NCBI GenBank assembly: GCA_038258425.1
Contig: JBBSPV010000010.1
Coordinates: forward strand, 1-64,000
Origin: DATLGB01 sp038258425
GTDB taxonomy: Bacteria; Actinomycetota; Thermoleophilia; Solirubrobacterales; Solirubrobacteraceae
Length of the DNA stretch: 64,000 nucleotides
Direction: 5' to 3'
Of the stretch, positions 40,422 through 49,865 are shown piece after piece. A program made the position numbers and the translations under genes. The notes beneath the pieces were generated by a model, which saw nothing but the letters and a program-made list of their open reading frames with translations, was not told the DNA's origin and ran no database searches. Numbering within the stretch: position 1 is the first letter of the stretch; each line of letters begins with the position of its first letter.

Positions 40422-40476
40422 CGCGCCGGACCCGTCCCCGTACCCTTCGCAGAGACCCAGAGAGACAGGCACGAAC

Positions 40477-41508
40477 ATGATGATCGTCATGAAGGCAGCG
40501 GCCTCGGAGGCCGAGATCGACCGGGTGATCGAGCGCATCGAGGAGGCCGGCGCGGTCGCGCACCCCTCCCGCGGCGAGGAGATCACCGTCATCGGCGCCA
40601 TCGGCGACCGGGAGCACATCGGGCGCCTGGAGCTCGAGGGTGCACCCGGCGTCGAGAAGGTCGTTCCCATCCTCAAGCCGTACAAGCTCGCCTCCCGGCA
40701 GCTGCGAGCCGAGCCGTCGATCTTCGAGATCGGCGGCAGCCGCATCGGCGGCGACCACTTCTCCCTGATCGCCGGCCCGTGCACCGTCGAGTCGCGCGAG
40801 CAGACGCTGACGACCGCCCACGCGGTCAAGGCCGCCGGCGCGGGCATGCTGCGCGGCGGCGCCTACAAGCCGCGCACCTCGCCCTACGCGTTCTCCGGCC
40901 TCGGCGAGAGCGGGCTGCGGATCCTCGCGGAGGCCAAGGCCGAGACCGGGCTGCCGATCGTCACCGAGCTCATGGACGTGCGCGACCTCGACCCCGTCCT
41001 CGAGGTCGCCGACGTCATCCAGATCGGCGCGCGCAACATGCAGAACTACACGCTGCTGACCGAGCTCGGCCGCGCCGGCCGGCCCGTGCTGCTCAAGCGC
41101 GGCCTCACCGCGACGCTCGAGGAGCTCCTCATGGCGGCGGAGTACGTCCTCAAGGAGGGCAACCCGCACGTGCTGCTGTGCGAGCGGGGGATCCGCACGT
41201 TCGAGACGGCCTACCGCTTCACCCTCGACCTGACCGCCGTGCCGGTGCTGCGCGAGCTCACGCACCTGCCCGTGGTCGTGGACCCGAGCCACGCGGCCGG
41301 TCGCCGGTCGCTCGTGGAGCCGCTCTCGCTGGCCGCCGCGGCAGCCGGGGCGGACGGGATCATCGTCGAGGTGCACCCGAATCCGGCCGAGGCGATCTGC
41401 GACGGACCGCAGCAGCTCGTGGCGGACGAGTTCGGCCCCTACGCCGCGAAGGTCGAGGCCGCCGCGGCGCTCGCGGGCAAGAAGCTCTCGCTTCCCGCCG
41501 CGGCCTAG
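40477..41508 (+). CDS. aroF: AroF, type I-beta DAHP synthase with N-terminal regulatory domain
   Basis: 3-deoxy-D-arabino-heptulosonate 7-phosphate synthase, the entry step of the shikimate pathway. About 343 aa. An N-terminal ferredoxin-like/ACT-type segment (MIVMKAAASEAEIDRVIERI) is typical of the Thermotoga-like class and usually mediates Tyr/Phe inhibition. The barrel shows SLIAGPCTVESREQ, LRGGAYKPRTSPYAFSGLG, VTELMDVRD, IQIGARNMQNYTLL, LLKRGLTATLEELLMAAEY, CERGIRTFE and VDPSHAAGRR. ATG 40477 or 40480 may start translation. Its 244-nt upstream gap contains the putative leader peptide. Confidence 0.95.
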   Translation: MMIVMKAAASEAEIDRVIERIEEAGAVAHPSRGEEITVIGAIGDREHIGRLELEGAPGVEKVVPILKPYKLASRQLRAEPSIFEIGGSRIGGDHFSLIAGPCTVESREQTLTTAHAVKAAGAGMLRGGAYKPRTSPYAFSGLGESGLRILAEAKAETGLPIVTELMDVRDLDPVLEVADVIQIGARNMQNYTLLTELGRAGRPVLLKRGLTATLEELLMAAEYVLKEGNPHVLLCERGIRTFETAYRFTLDLTAVPVLRELTHLPVVVDPSHAAGRRSLVEPLSLAAAAAGADGIIVEVHPNPAEAICDGPQQLVADEFGPYAAKVEAAAALAGKKLSLPAAA

Positions 41509-41522
41509 GGGATCCGGGCGCC

Positions 41523-42638
41523 GTGCGGGTCGCCGTCGTCGGCGTCGGGCTGATCGGCGGCTCGGTGGCGCTCGCCGCCCGCGCGCGCGCCGGCGCGCAC
41601 GTGACGGGGTGGGATCCGGGCGACGGCGTGCTCGACGCCGCCGTCGCCCGCGGCGCGCTCGATGTGCCGGCCGCCTCGCTCGCCGAGGCCGTCGGCGACG
41701 CGGAGGTCGTGGTGGTCGGCGTGCCCGTGGCGCGGCTGGCGGAGGCGGTGGGCGAGGCGCTCGCAGCCGCGCCGGCCGCCGCGGTCGTCACCGACGTCGG
41801 CTCGACCAAGCGCGCGGTCACCCAGGCGGCCGCCGCCGACCCGCGCTTCATCGGCGGTCACCCGCTGGCGGGGGCCGAGAGCGCCGGCGTCGCGCACGCC
41901 CGCGCGGACCTGTTCGACGGCGCCACCTGGTACCTGACCCCGACGCCGCGGACCGAGGGCGTCCGCTACGACCGCCTCTACCGCTTCCTCTGCGCGCTCG
42001 GGGCGCGGCCGCAGGCGCTGGACGCCGCCACCCACGACCAGGTCATGGCCGCCGTCAGCCACCTCCCGCACGTGCTCGCCAACGTCCTCGTCGCCCAGGC
42101 CGCGCGCGCCCTCGACGAGGGCGGTGAGACGCTCCCGGCCGTCGGGCCCTCCTTCCGGGACGCCACGCGCGTGGCCGGCGCCCCGAGCGCCGTGTGGGCC
42201 GACATCTACGCCTCCAACGCCGACGCGCTCGGCCGCCTGCTCGACGACACCATCGTCCGGCTCGGCGAGGTGCGCGCGACGCTCGCGGCCGGCGACGCCG
42301 CGGCCGTCGCCGCCTGGAACGACGCTGCCGGCGACGATCGCCGCCGCCTGCTGGAGGCCCAGCTCACCGGGTCCGACGTCGTCGAGCTGCGGGTCTCGGT
42401 CCCCAACCGCCCCGGTGTCGTGGCGGAGCTCGCCCTCGCGCTCGGCCGGGCCTCCGTCAACATCACCGACATGGCCCTCTATCCCGCCGCCGACCACGCC
42501 ACGGGCGTCATCGCCCTGTGGGTGGCCGGGGAGCAGGCGGCGAGCACCGCCGCCGGGCTCGTCGCCGGGCTCGGGCTGCCGGTGGTCAGGAGCGCGCCCG
42601 GCGGGCGCCGCGGTGACGAGCGACGCGAGGCCGGATGA
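41523..42638 (+). CDS. tyrA: TyrA, prephenate dehydrogenase with C-terminal ACT domain
   Basis: NAD-dependent oxidative decarboxylation of prephenate (or arogenate) on the way to tyrosine. About 371 aa. Dinucleotide loop VAVVGVGLIGGSVALAA, TDVGSTKRAVTQ, GGHPLAGAESAGV, and HDQVMAAVSHLPHVLAN with the catalytic His. A C-terminal ACT domain (LRVSVPNRPGVVAELALAL, VNITDMAL) suggests feedback by tyrosine. GTG start 14 nt after aroF. The ATGA overlap with aroA couples translation. Confidence 0.93.
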   Translation: MRVAVVGVGLIGGSVALAARARAGAHVTGWDPGDGVLDAAVARGALDVPAASLAEAVGDAEVVVVGVPVARLAEAVGEALAAAPAAAVVTDVGSTKRAVTQAAAADPRFIGGHPLAGAESAGVAHARADLFDGATWYLTPTPRTEGVRYDRLYRFLCALGARPQALDAATHDQVMAAVSHLPHVLANVLVAQAARALDEGGETLPAVGPSFRDATRVAGAPSAVWADIYASNADALGRLLDDTIVRLGEVRATLAAGDAAAVAAWNDAAGDDRRRLLEAQLTGSDVVELRVSVPNRPGVVAELALALGRASVNITDMALYPAADHATGVIALWVAGEQAASTAAGLVAGLGLPVVRSAPGGRRGDERREAG

Positions 42639-43945
42639 CGCGGCGCTTCTTCCGGCCCGCGCCGCGCCTGCGCGGGACGCTCGTCGCCCCGCCGGACAAG
42701 TCCCTGTCACATCGCGCGGCGCTGCTGGCGGCCATGAGCGCCGAGCCGGTGCGGGTCACGGGCTACCTGCACGCGGAGGACACGCACTCCACGCTGCGCG
42801 CCGTCGAGGCGCTCGGCACGCTCGTGCAGGAGCGCCCGGACGAGCTCGTGCTGCGCGGGCCCGGGCTGCGCAACGCGGCCGAGCCGGAGGGCGGAGCGGT
42901 GATCGACGTCGGCAACGCCGGCACGCTCATCCGGCTCGTCACGGGGTGGCTCGCCGGCCAGCCCGGCGGCGGGACCTGGACGCTGGACGGCGACGCCTCG
43001 ATCCGCGCGCGCCCGATGGGCCGGGTCGTCGAGCCCCTGCGCGGGCTCGGCGCGCAGATCGAGGCCCGCGCGGGCGGCCTCGCGCCGCTCGTGGTGTCCG
43101 GCCGCGCCCTGACCGGCGCCCACTACGACATGCCGGTCGCCTCGGCGCAGGTGAAGTCCGCGCTGCTGCTGGCCGGCATCCTCGCCGACGGCCGCACGAG
43201 CGTCCGTGAGCCCGCGCCGAGCCGCGACCACACGGAGCGCCTGCTGCTGCGCGCCGGCGTCGACGTCCGCCGCGAGGGCGACGTCGTCTCCGTCGGCTGC
43301 CACGACGAGCTCGAGCTCGAGGCGATCCACGTGCCCGGCGACCCGTCCTCGGCGGCCTTCGCCGTCGCCGCCGCGGTGCTCGTCCCCGGGTCGCGGATCG
43401 TCGTCGAGGGCATGGCCGCGAACTGGACGCGGGTCGGCTTCTACCGGATCCTCGAGCGCATGGGCGGCGTCGTCGTCGGGCCGCTCGAGGCTCCGGGCGG
43501 CCCGCTCGCCGCCGACGAGCCCGTGTGCGAGCTCGACGTCTCCCACGGGCCGCTGGTCGCCACGACGGTCGAGCCCGACGAGGTCCCGCTGGGCATCGAC
43601 GAGCTGCCCCTCGTGGCGCTGCTCGGCTGCTTCGCCGAGGGCGAGACCGTCGTCCGCGGCGCGCAGGAGCTGCGTCACAAGGAGTCCGACCGCATCGCCA
43701 CCGTGGTGGACGGGCTGCGCGGCCTCGGGGCCGACCTCGAGGCGACGCCGGACGGCTTCGTCGTGCGCGGGACGGGCGGGCTGGAGGGCGGCGTGCTCGA
43801 GGCCCACGGCGACCACCGCCTCGCGATGCTCGGCGCGGTCGCCGGGCTCGCCTCCCGCGCCGGGGTCGAGGTCGTCGGCATGGAGGCCGCCGCGGTCTCC
43901 TACCCGGGCTTCGTCGAGGACCTCGCGGGGCTCACCGGGAGCTGA
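42635..43945 (+). CDS. aroA: AroA, EPSP synthase
   Basis: 5-enolpyruvylshikimate-3-phosphate synthase, sixth step of the shikimate pathway. 436 aa, normal length. Motifs: VAPPDKSLSHRAALLAA (PEP/S3P-binding Lys), NAGTLIRLVTG in the first domain, DGDASIRARPMGRVVEPL, VASAQVKSALLLAG, VPGDPSSAAFAVAAA, LGIDELPLVALLGC, ELRHKESDRI and EAHGDHRLAM. The NAGT loop carries Thr-Leu-Ile rather than the commoner NAGTxxR spacing variants, and is functional-looking. The last 14 nt overlap the opposing glycosidase gene. Confidence 0.95.
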   Translation: MTRRFFRPAPRLRGTLVAPPDKSLSHRAALLAAMSAEPVRVTGYLHAEDTHSTLRAVEALGTLVQERPDELVLRGPGLRNAAEPEGGAVIDVGNAGTLIRLVTGWLAGQPGGGTWTLDGDASIRARPMGRVVEPLRGLGAQIEARAGGLAPLVVSGRALTGAHYDMPVASAQVKSALLLAGILADGRTSVREPAPSRDHTERLLLRAGVDVRREGDVVSVGCHDELELEAIHVPGDPSSAAFAVAAAVLVPGSRIVVEGMAANWTRVGFYRILERMGGVVVGPLEAPGGPLAADEPVCELDVSHGPLVATTVEPDEVPLGIDELPLVALLGCFAEGETVVRGAQELRHKESDRIATVVDGLRGLGADLEATPDGFVVRGTGGLEGGVLEAHGDHRLAMLGAVAGLASRAGVEVVGMEAAAVSYPGFVEDLAGLTGS

Positions 43946-45434
43946 CCCGCAGGGCCCAGCGCCCGCCGCTGGCGCGCGCCGAGATCCGGGTGCCGCCCGG
44001 CACCCGCGCGCGGCGCAGCGCCCGGAAGCCGCGCACCCGGACGCGGAGGGCCCGGGCCGGGACGAACGCCCGCAGCCGCCCCGTCCCGCGCCGGGCGACG
44101 CCCGTGGCGCTGAGGATGCCGGGACCCGGGCGCCAGCCGACGCGGGTCAGTCGCCCCGGCGCGGCGCGGACGATGCCGTGGCGCAGGTCGCGTACGAGGG
44201 CCCGGTGCTCGCCGGCGATCCGGTTGGCGCCCGCGGCGCAGTCCATGGCGAACATGCTCCACGGCGGCGTGGGGGAGGCGGCGCCCTCGCGCCGGGTCAG
44301 GACGTCGTGCGGATCGCCGCAGGACTGCTTCCAGGTCCACAGGGTGGCCGAGATGCGGTAGCGGTCCTGCAGCGCCTGGTGCGCGAGGAACAGCTCGTCC
44401 GAGCCGGGCTCGGCCCGCGCCGGGTCGCCGCCCCACTCGCCGGTGAGCACCGGCGCGCCGCCGAAGCGGCGCGCCTCGCGCCGGGCGACGGCGAACGAGG
44501 CGGCGCGCGGCCGCGCGGGCGTGCCGAAGCTCCCCTGGTACAGGTGGGGCGCGTAGACGGCGTCGCGGTCACGGGCGAAGCGTGGCGGCGGGCCCGCGCC
44601 GACGACGGACCACAGCACGCCGGGCTCGAAGAGCACGAGGTGTCGGAAGCCGCGGCCGGCCCGCTCGCCGCCCCGGACGGCGGCGAAGGCGCGGGCGTAG
44701 AAGCGGCCGAGGGCGGCCTGCTCGCCCGCGCTGAGCGCGCCGGGCTCGTTCATGAGATCGAAGCCGGCCACCGCGTCTGCGCGGGCGAAGCGGCGCGCGA
44801 GGTGACCGAGCATGCGGACGTAGCGGGTCTGGATCCCCGTCCCGTCCGCCGCAGGACGGTCGGCCCAGAACGCCGCCCACGCCGTTCGCACGGCTGTCCC
44901 GAGCTCCCGGGTGCCCGCGTAGCAGCGCGCAGCGCCGCCGGCGAGCGTCGCCCAGCCGGGCGCGCCGTCCCAGCCGAGCGCCGGCCGGCTGCCCGGCGGG
45001 CAGGCCTCGCCCGGCCGCGCGGCGAGCGTCTTGCCCCAGGCGTCCTGGTGGACGTCGACCAGGCTGTAGACGCCGCGGGCGCGCAGCCGGCGCACGGTGC
45101 GTGCCACCCGGTCCAGGTAGGCCGCGTCGTAGCGCCCCGGGGCGGGCTCGATCCGCGACCAGGAGACGATCAGCCGCACCGCGTTCCAGCCCAGGGCCTG
45201 GATGCGGTCGGCGTCGGCGGCGCCGAAGGGCAGCACGGGCGCCGCCGCGGTGCCCTGCCAGTAGTCGCCGAGGGCGTTGACGTTGACGCCGCGCAGCAGC
45301 ACCTCGCGGCCGCGGTCGTCGGCGATCCGCCCACCACGCGCCGGGTCCGGCTCGGCGTGCAGGCGCGGGAGCGCGGAGGCGCCGGTCGGGGCCGCGAGCG
45401 CCACGAGCAGGACGAGGACGACGGCCGGGCGCAC
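43932..45434 (-). CDS. secreted GH5-family glycoside hydrolase
   Basis: About 500-aa exported enzyme. Signal peptide VVLVLLVALAAPTGASA. The catalytic (beta/alpha)8 domain shows REVLLRGVNVNALGDYW, IQALGWNAVRLIVSWSRIEP, VYSLVDVHQDAWGK, the acid/base Glu in FDLMNEPGALS and the nucleophile Glu in VLTGEWGGDP, typical of GH5 endoglycosylceramidase/cellulase-like enzymes. The His-Gln pair HQDAW and late KQSCGDP also fit the endoglycoceramidase-like branch. A small C-terminal Arg-rich beta domain follows. The GTG start has TATCTT ending 6 nt upstream. Substrate unknown. Confidence 0.86.
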   Translation of the reverse strand: MRPAVVLVLLVALAAPTGASALPRLHAEPDPARGGRIADDRGREVLLRGVNVNALGDYWQGTAAAPVLPFGAADADRIQALGWNAVRLIVSWSRIEPAPGRYDAAYLDRVARTVRRLRARGVYSLVDVHQDAWGKTLAARPGEACPPGSRPALGWDGAPGWATLAGGAARCYAGTRELGTAVRTAWAAFWADRPAADGTGIQTRYVRMLGHLARRFARADAVAGFDLMNEPGALSAGEQAALGRFYARAFAAVRGGERAGRGFRHLVLFEPGVLWSVVGAGPPPRFARDRDAVYAPHLYQGSFGTPARPRAASFAVARREARRFGGAPVLTGEWGGDPARAEPGSDELFLAHQALQDRYRISATLWTWKQSCGDPHDVLTRREGAASPTPPWSMFAMDCAAGANRIAGEHRALVRDLRHGIVRAAPGRLTRVGWRPGPGILSATGVARRGTGRLRAFVPARALRVRVRGFRALRRARVPGGTRISARASGGRWALRVSSR

Positions 45435-45440
45435 GGGCGG

Positions 45441-45450
45441 AAGATAGTCT
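45441..45450. promoter_or_regulatory. overlapping divergent -10 elements of the GH5 gene and cmk
   Basis: The 10-bp sequence AAGATAGTCT gives TAGTCT on the plus strand (ending 6 nt before the cmk GTG) and TATCTT on the minus strand (ending 6 nt before the GH5 GTG). The two hexamers overlap by two bases, so polymerase could bind for only one direction at a time. Confidence 0.55.
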
Positions 45451-45456
45451 CGGGCG

Positions 45457-46047
45457 GTGGTCATCGCCATCGACGGGCCCGCCGGAGCGGGGAAGTCCAG
45501 CGTGGCGCGCGCGGTCGCCGCGCGACTCGGCTTCACCTACCTCGACACGGGCGCGATGTACCGCGTGGTCGGCCTCGCGGGGGGCACTAACGTCGACATC
45601 GCCCTCGACGGGGAACGCGTCCTGCTCGACGGGCGCGACGTGAGGAAGGAGATCCGCACCGCCGCGGCGTCGGAGGCGGCGTCGCGGGTGGCCGCCGATC
45701 CGGCCGTGCGCGAGGCGCTCGTGGCCAAGCAGCAGGCGCTGCTCGCCCACGGCGACTGGGTCGCGGAGGGCCGCGACATCGCCCTCGTGGTCGCCCCGGA
45801 GGCCGAGCTCAAGGTCTTCCTCACCGCCGATGCACGCGAGCGTGCGCGCCGCCGCGCCGGCGACCTCGGTGCCGACGTCGAGACCGTGCTGCGCGAGCAG
45901 GCGCTGCGCGACGAGCGCGATCAGGCCTCGGGCGGGCGCACCGTGCTGGCTCCCGCACCCGGCGCTACCGCCCTCGACACCACCGGCATGACGCTCGACG
46001 AGGTCGTCGAGGCCATCGCCCGCCTGGCCGAGGCGCAGCGGCGATGA
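45457..46047 (+). CDS. cmk: cytidylate kinase, short form
   Basis: CMP/dCMP kinase, 196 aa versus about 220-230 in most bacteria. P-loop IDGPAGAGKSSVARAVA, LDTGAMYRVVGLA, then directly VDIALDGERVLLDGRDVRKEIRT, SRVAADPAVREALVAKQQA, VAEGRDIALVVAPEAE and the lid region RERARRRAGDLG. About 25 residues between GAMYRV and the VDI strand are missing relative to E. coli Cmk; these form helices of the NMP-binding domain. All catalytic motifs remain, so it is probably functional. GTG start; ATGA overlap with der, the usual neighbour. Confidence 0.92.
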   Translation: MVIAIDGPAGAGKSSVARAVAARLGFTYLDTGAMYRVVGLAGGTNVDIALDGERVLLDGRDVRKEIRTAAASEAASRVAADPAVREALVAKQQALLAHGDWVAEGRDIALVVAPEAELKVFLTADARERARRRAGDLGADVETVLREQALRDERDQASGGRTVLAPAPGATALDTTGMTLDEVVEAIARLAEAQRR

Positions 46048-47429
46048 AGGTCGCGATCCTCGGCTACCCGAACGTCGGCAAGTCCTCGCTCGTGAACCGG
46101 CTCACCCAGAGCCGCGAGGCGGTCGTGCACGAGACGGCCGGCGTCACGCGCGACCGGCGCGAGCTCGCGACGGACTGGAACGGCCGCCGGCTGACGCTCA
46201 TCGACACGGGCGGCATCGATCTCGGCGAGCACGACCCGCTGACGGTCTCCATCGCCGACCAGGCCCGCGCCGCGCTGCTCGACGCCGACGTCGCGGTGCT
46301 CGTCGTCGACGCCCGCGCCGGCCAGCGCCCGGGGGACGCGGAGATCGCCGACATCCTGCGCCGTTGGAACGGGCCGACGCTCGTGGCCGCCAACAAGGTC
46401 GACGGGCCGGGCGACATCCCGCTCGCCGTCGACTTCTACGGGCTCGGGCTCGGCGAGCCGCTGCCCGTGTCCGCCGCCCAGGGCCTCGGGACGGGCGACC
46501 TGCTCGACGCCATCGTCGGCGCCGGCCCGGACGGCGACGACGCGACGGTGCAGGACGAGGGCGTCATCCGTCTCGCACTCATCGGCCGGCCCAACGTCGG
46601 CAAGTCGTCCCTGCTGAACACGTTCCTCGGCTTCGAGCGGACCATCGTCTCCGAGGTCCCCGGCACGACGCGCGACCCGATCGACATCGAGCTGGAGTTC
46701 GCCCTGCCGGCCGCGCCGGCGGACACCGGCGAGCGCCGTCGGCTGCGGCTCGTCGACACGGCCGGCATCCGCCGCGCCGCGAAGGTCTCGGAGTCCGTCG
46801 AGTACTACACCGCGTTGCGCTCCCAGCGGGCGGCCGAGCGCGCCGACGTCGCGCTCGTGGTGTGCGACGCCACGGACGGGGTCACGAGCCAGGATCTGCG
46901 CATCGCCGACCTCGCGATGACCACGGGCTGCGCCACCGCCCTCGTGCTCAACAAGTGGGATCTCACGAGCGGCGATCCGAACTCGGCCGATGCCTACGGC
47001 ATGGCGCGAGCTGTCGACCTCGACGCCGAACGCGCCACCGTGCTGCGCAAGCTGCGCCTGCGGCCGAAGGTCCTGACCGCGTCGGCGCTCACCGGCCGCC
47101 ACGTGCAGCGGCTGCTGGTCGAGGCCGTCTCGCTCGCCGACCGCCGGGCCAAGCGCATCCCGACGCCCGAGCTGAACAAGTTTCTCGCCGACATCGTGCA
47201 GATCCGCCAGCCGCCGGCCAAGCAGGGACACCGCCTGAAGCTCCTCTACGGGGCCCAGATCGGCGTCGGGCCGCCCCGCTTTTCCATCCAGGTCAACTCG
47301 CGCACGCGCGTGACGCGCGACTACGCGTACTTCATCGAGAATCGCCTGCGGGAGCGCTACGGGCTCGACGGCATCCCGCTGATCATCGACTTCAACGAGC
47401 GCAAGCAGCGCCGCCGGTTCGACGCCTAG
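46044..47429 (+). CDS. der: Der (EngA), tandem-domain ribosome-assembly GTPase
   Basis: Essential GTPase for 50S ribosomal subunit maturation. 461 aa. Two G domains: G1 GYPNVGKSSLVNRL with TGGIDLG (G3) and NKVD (G4), and second G1 GRPNVGKSSLLN with DTAGIRR (G3) and NKWD (G4). The C-terminal KH-like domain is present (TPELNKFLADIVQIRQPP to YFIENRLRERYGLDGIPL). A Lys/Arg tail ends the protein. Co-translated with cmk, as in many actinobacteria. Confidence 0.96.
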   Translation: MKVAILGYPNVGKSSLVNRLTQSREAVVHETAGVTRDRRELATDWNGRRLTLIDTGGIDLGEHDPLTVSIADQARAALLDADVAVLVVDARAGQRPGDAEIADILRRWNGPTLVAANKVDGPGDIPLAVDFYGLGLGEPLPVSAAQGLGTGDLLDAIVGAGPDGDDATVQDEGVIRLALIGRPNVGKSSLLNTFLGFERTIVSEVPGTTRDPIDIELEFALPAAPADTGERRRLRLVDTAGIRRAAKVSESVEYYTALRSQRAAERADVALVVCDATDGVTSQDLRIADLAMTTGCATALVLNKWDLTSGDPNSADAYGMARAVDLDAERATVLRKLRLRPKVLTASALTGRHVQRLLVEAVSLADRRAKRIPTPELNKFLADIVQIRQPPAKQGHRLKLLYGAQIGVGPPRFSIQVNSRTRVTRDYAYFIENRLRERYGLDGIPLIIDFNERKQRRRFDA

Positions 47430-47463
47430 CCGCCGGAGGCGCCCGCTAGGGTGGCGCGCGCCT

Positions 47464-48693
<1,230 letters not shown>

Positions 48694-48712
48694 GGGCGCC
48701 GCCGGGACGCCG

Positions 48713-49564
48713 GTGCGCCGTCGCCTCGCCCTGCTCGCGGTCGCCGCCGCGGCCCTCGGCGGCTGCGGCGGCGGCGCGAAGTCCGGCGGCGGGCCGGGCC
48801 CGTCGAACTCGCCACCGCCGACCCGGCCGCGGATCGACCTGAATGCTGACCACGCAGCCGTGGCGGCGCGCATGCGCGTCCCCATCCTCTGCTACCACCA
48901 GCTTCGACCGCAGACGGGCGCCGACTCCGCTGTCGACCGGCAGTACATCATGCCGCCGGCTCGCTTCAAGGCCGAGCTCGACGCGCTCGTACGGCGCGGG
49001 TACCACACGATCACCCCGGACCAGCTGCTCGCCCATCTCACGACGGGCGCCCGGCTGCCGGCGCGGCCGGTGCTGCTGAGCTTCGACGACGCCGACGACG
49101 ACCAGTACCGGCTCGCGCTGCCGGCGCTGCGCCGCCGGCACATGACCGCGACGTTCTTCGTCATGACCGTCGTGCTCGGCAACGACGGCTACATGACCCG
49201 CGGCCAGGTCCGCCGCCTGGATCGCGCCGGGATGACCGTCGCCGCCCACACCTGGGACCACCACCGCGTCGACGAGTACGCCGGCGACGACTGGCGCACG
49301 CAGATCGACGAGCCCACGCGAGAACTGGCGCGCATCGTCGGGCATCCGGTCCGCTACTTCGCCTACCCGTTCGGCGTGTGGTCGCCCGACGCCTTCGCCC
49401 ACCTGCGCGAAGCGGGCCTCCGGGCGGCCTTCCAGCTCACGGAGAAGCCGATCTCCTTCGCCGACCCGTTGATGACCATCCGCCGCAAGATCGCCGACCC
49501 GCAGTGGTCGACCCGCGACTTCGAGCGCGAGCTGCGCAGCGGGTTCCTCAAGGTCGCGGCGTAG
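48713..49564 (+). CDS. polysaccharide deacetylase (NodB/CE4) lipoprotein
   Basis: 283-aa lipoprotein with a lipobox ALGGC (Cys near residue 18), a Gly/Pro/Ser linker, and a NodB-homology domain. Metal and catalytic motifs: PILCYHQL, LSFDDADDDQYRLALPAL (TFDDG-like, catalytic Asp pair), MTATFFVMT, and HTWDHHRVDEY (HxxxH-type zinc ligands), then YFAYPFGVWSPDAF. Probable de-N-acetylase of cell-wall or extracellular glycans, acting outside the membrane. The SFDD motif lacks the usual final Gly. GTG start 19 nt after metK. Confidence 0.88.
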   Translation: MRRRLALLAVAAAALGGCGGGAKSGGGPGPSNSPPPTRPRIDLNADHAAVAARMRVPILCYHQLRPQTGADSAVDRQYIMPPARFKAELDALVRRGYHTITPDQLLAHLTTGARLPARPVLLSFDDADDDQYRLALPALRRRHMTATFFVMTVVLGNDGYMTRGQVRRLDRAGMTVAAHTWDHHRVDEYAGDDWRTQIDEPTRELARIVGHPVRYFAYPFGVWSPDAFAHLREAGLRAAFQLTEKPISFADPLMTIRRKIADPQWSTRDFERELRSGFLKVAA

Positions 49565-49865
49565 GGCTCCACACGCGGGGTCACGCGCCGTGCCACCCGG
49601 CGGGTTCGACGACGTGGTGCGGCCCGCGGTCCCGGGCGGTCCACCGTCCCGCGCACGGGGGCGCCTGGTCGACGTGGTGTTGGCCGTGGGCTCACCGGCG
49701 TCCGGCGGTCGACTGGGGGCGGCACCCCACTACTTACCGGAGATACGGAAAGGCGGTTGACCAAGGACGACGCGCCGATAGGTTGCCGCGAAGTCAAGGG
49801 GAGTCGCGCGCGCCCGGACCACCGGGGTCCGGGTGTCGTGCCCGCATTCGAGAGGAAGTTCCCGC
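49565..49865 (+). promoter_or_regulatory. 301-nt gap with predicted M28 promoter and leader hairpin
   Basis: No gene is supported. It contains TTGACC (49757-49762), a 16-nt spacer and TAGGTT (49779-49784), a good promoter giving a leader of about 75 nt. A perfect 8-bp stem (CCCGGACC 49813-49820, GGTCCGGG 49826-49833, 5-nt loop) lies in that leader. A ribosome site GAGAGGAA is 8-9 nt before the next ATG. Two copies of CGACGTGGTG occur further upstream (near 49611 and 49671). Confidence 0.55.

Noticed and set aside
40290..40847. Minus-strand frame opposite the aroF leader region
   Set aside because: Overlaps the clear DAHP synthase frame, with low-complexity composition and no start signal.
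47430..47463. SAM riboswitch before metK
   Set aside because: Only 34 nt separate der and metK, too short for the aptamer.
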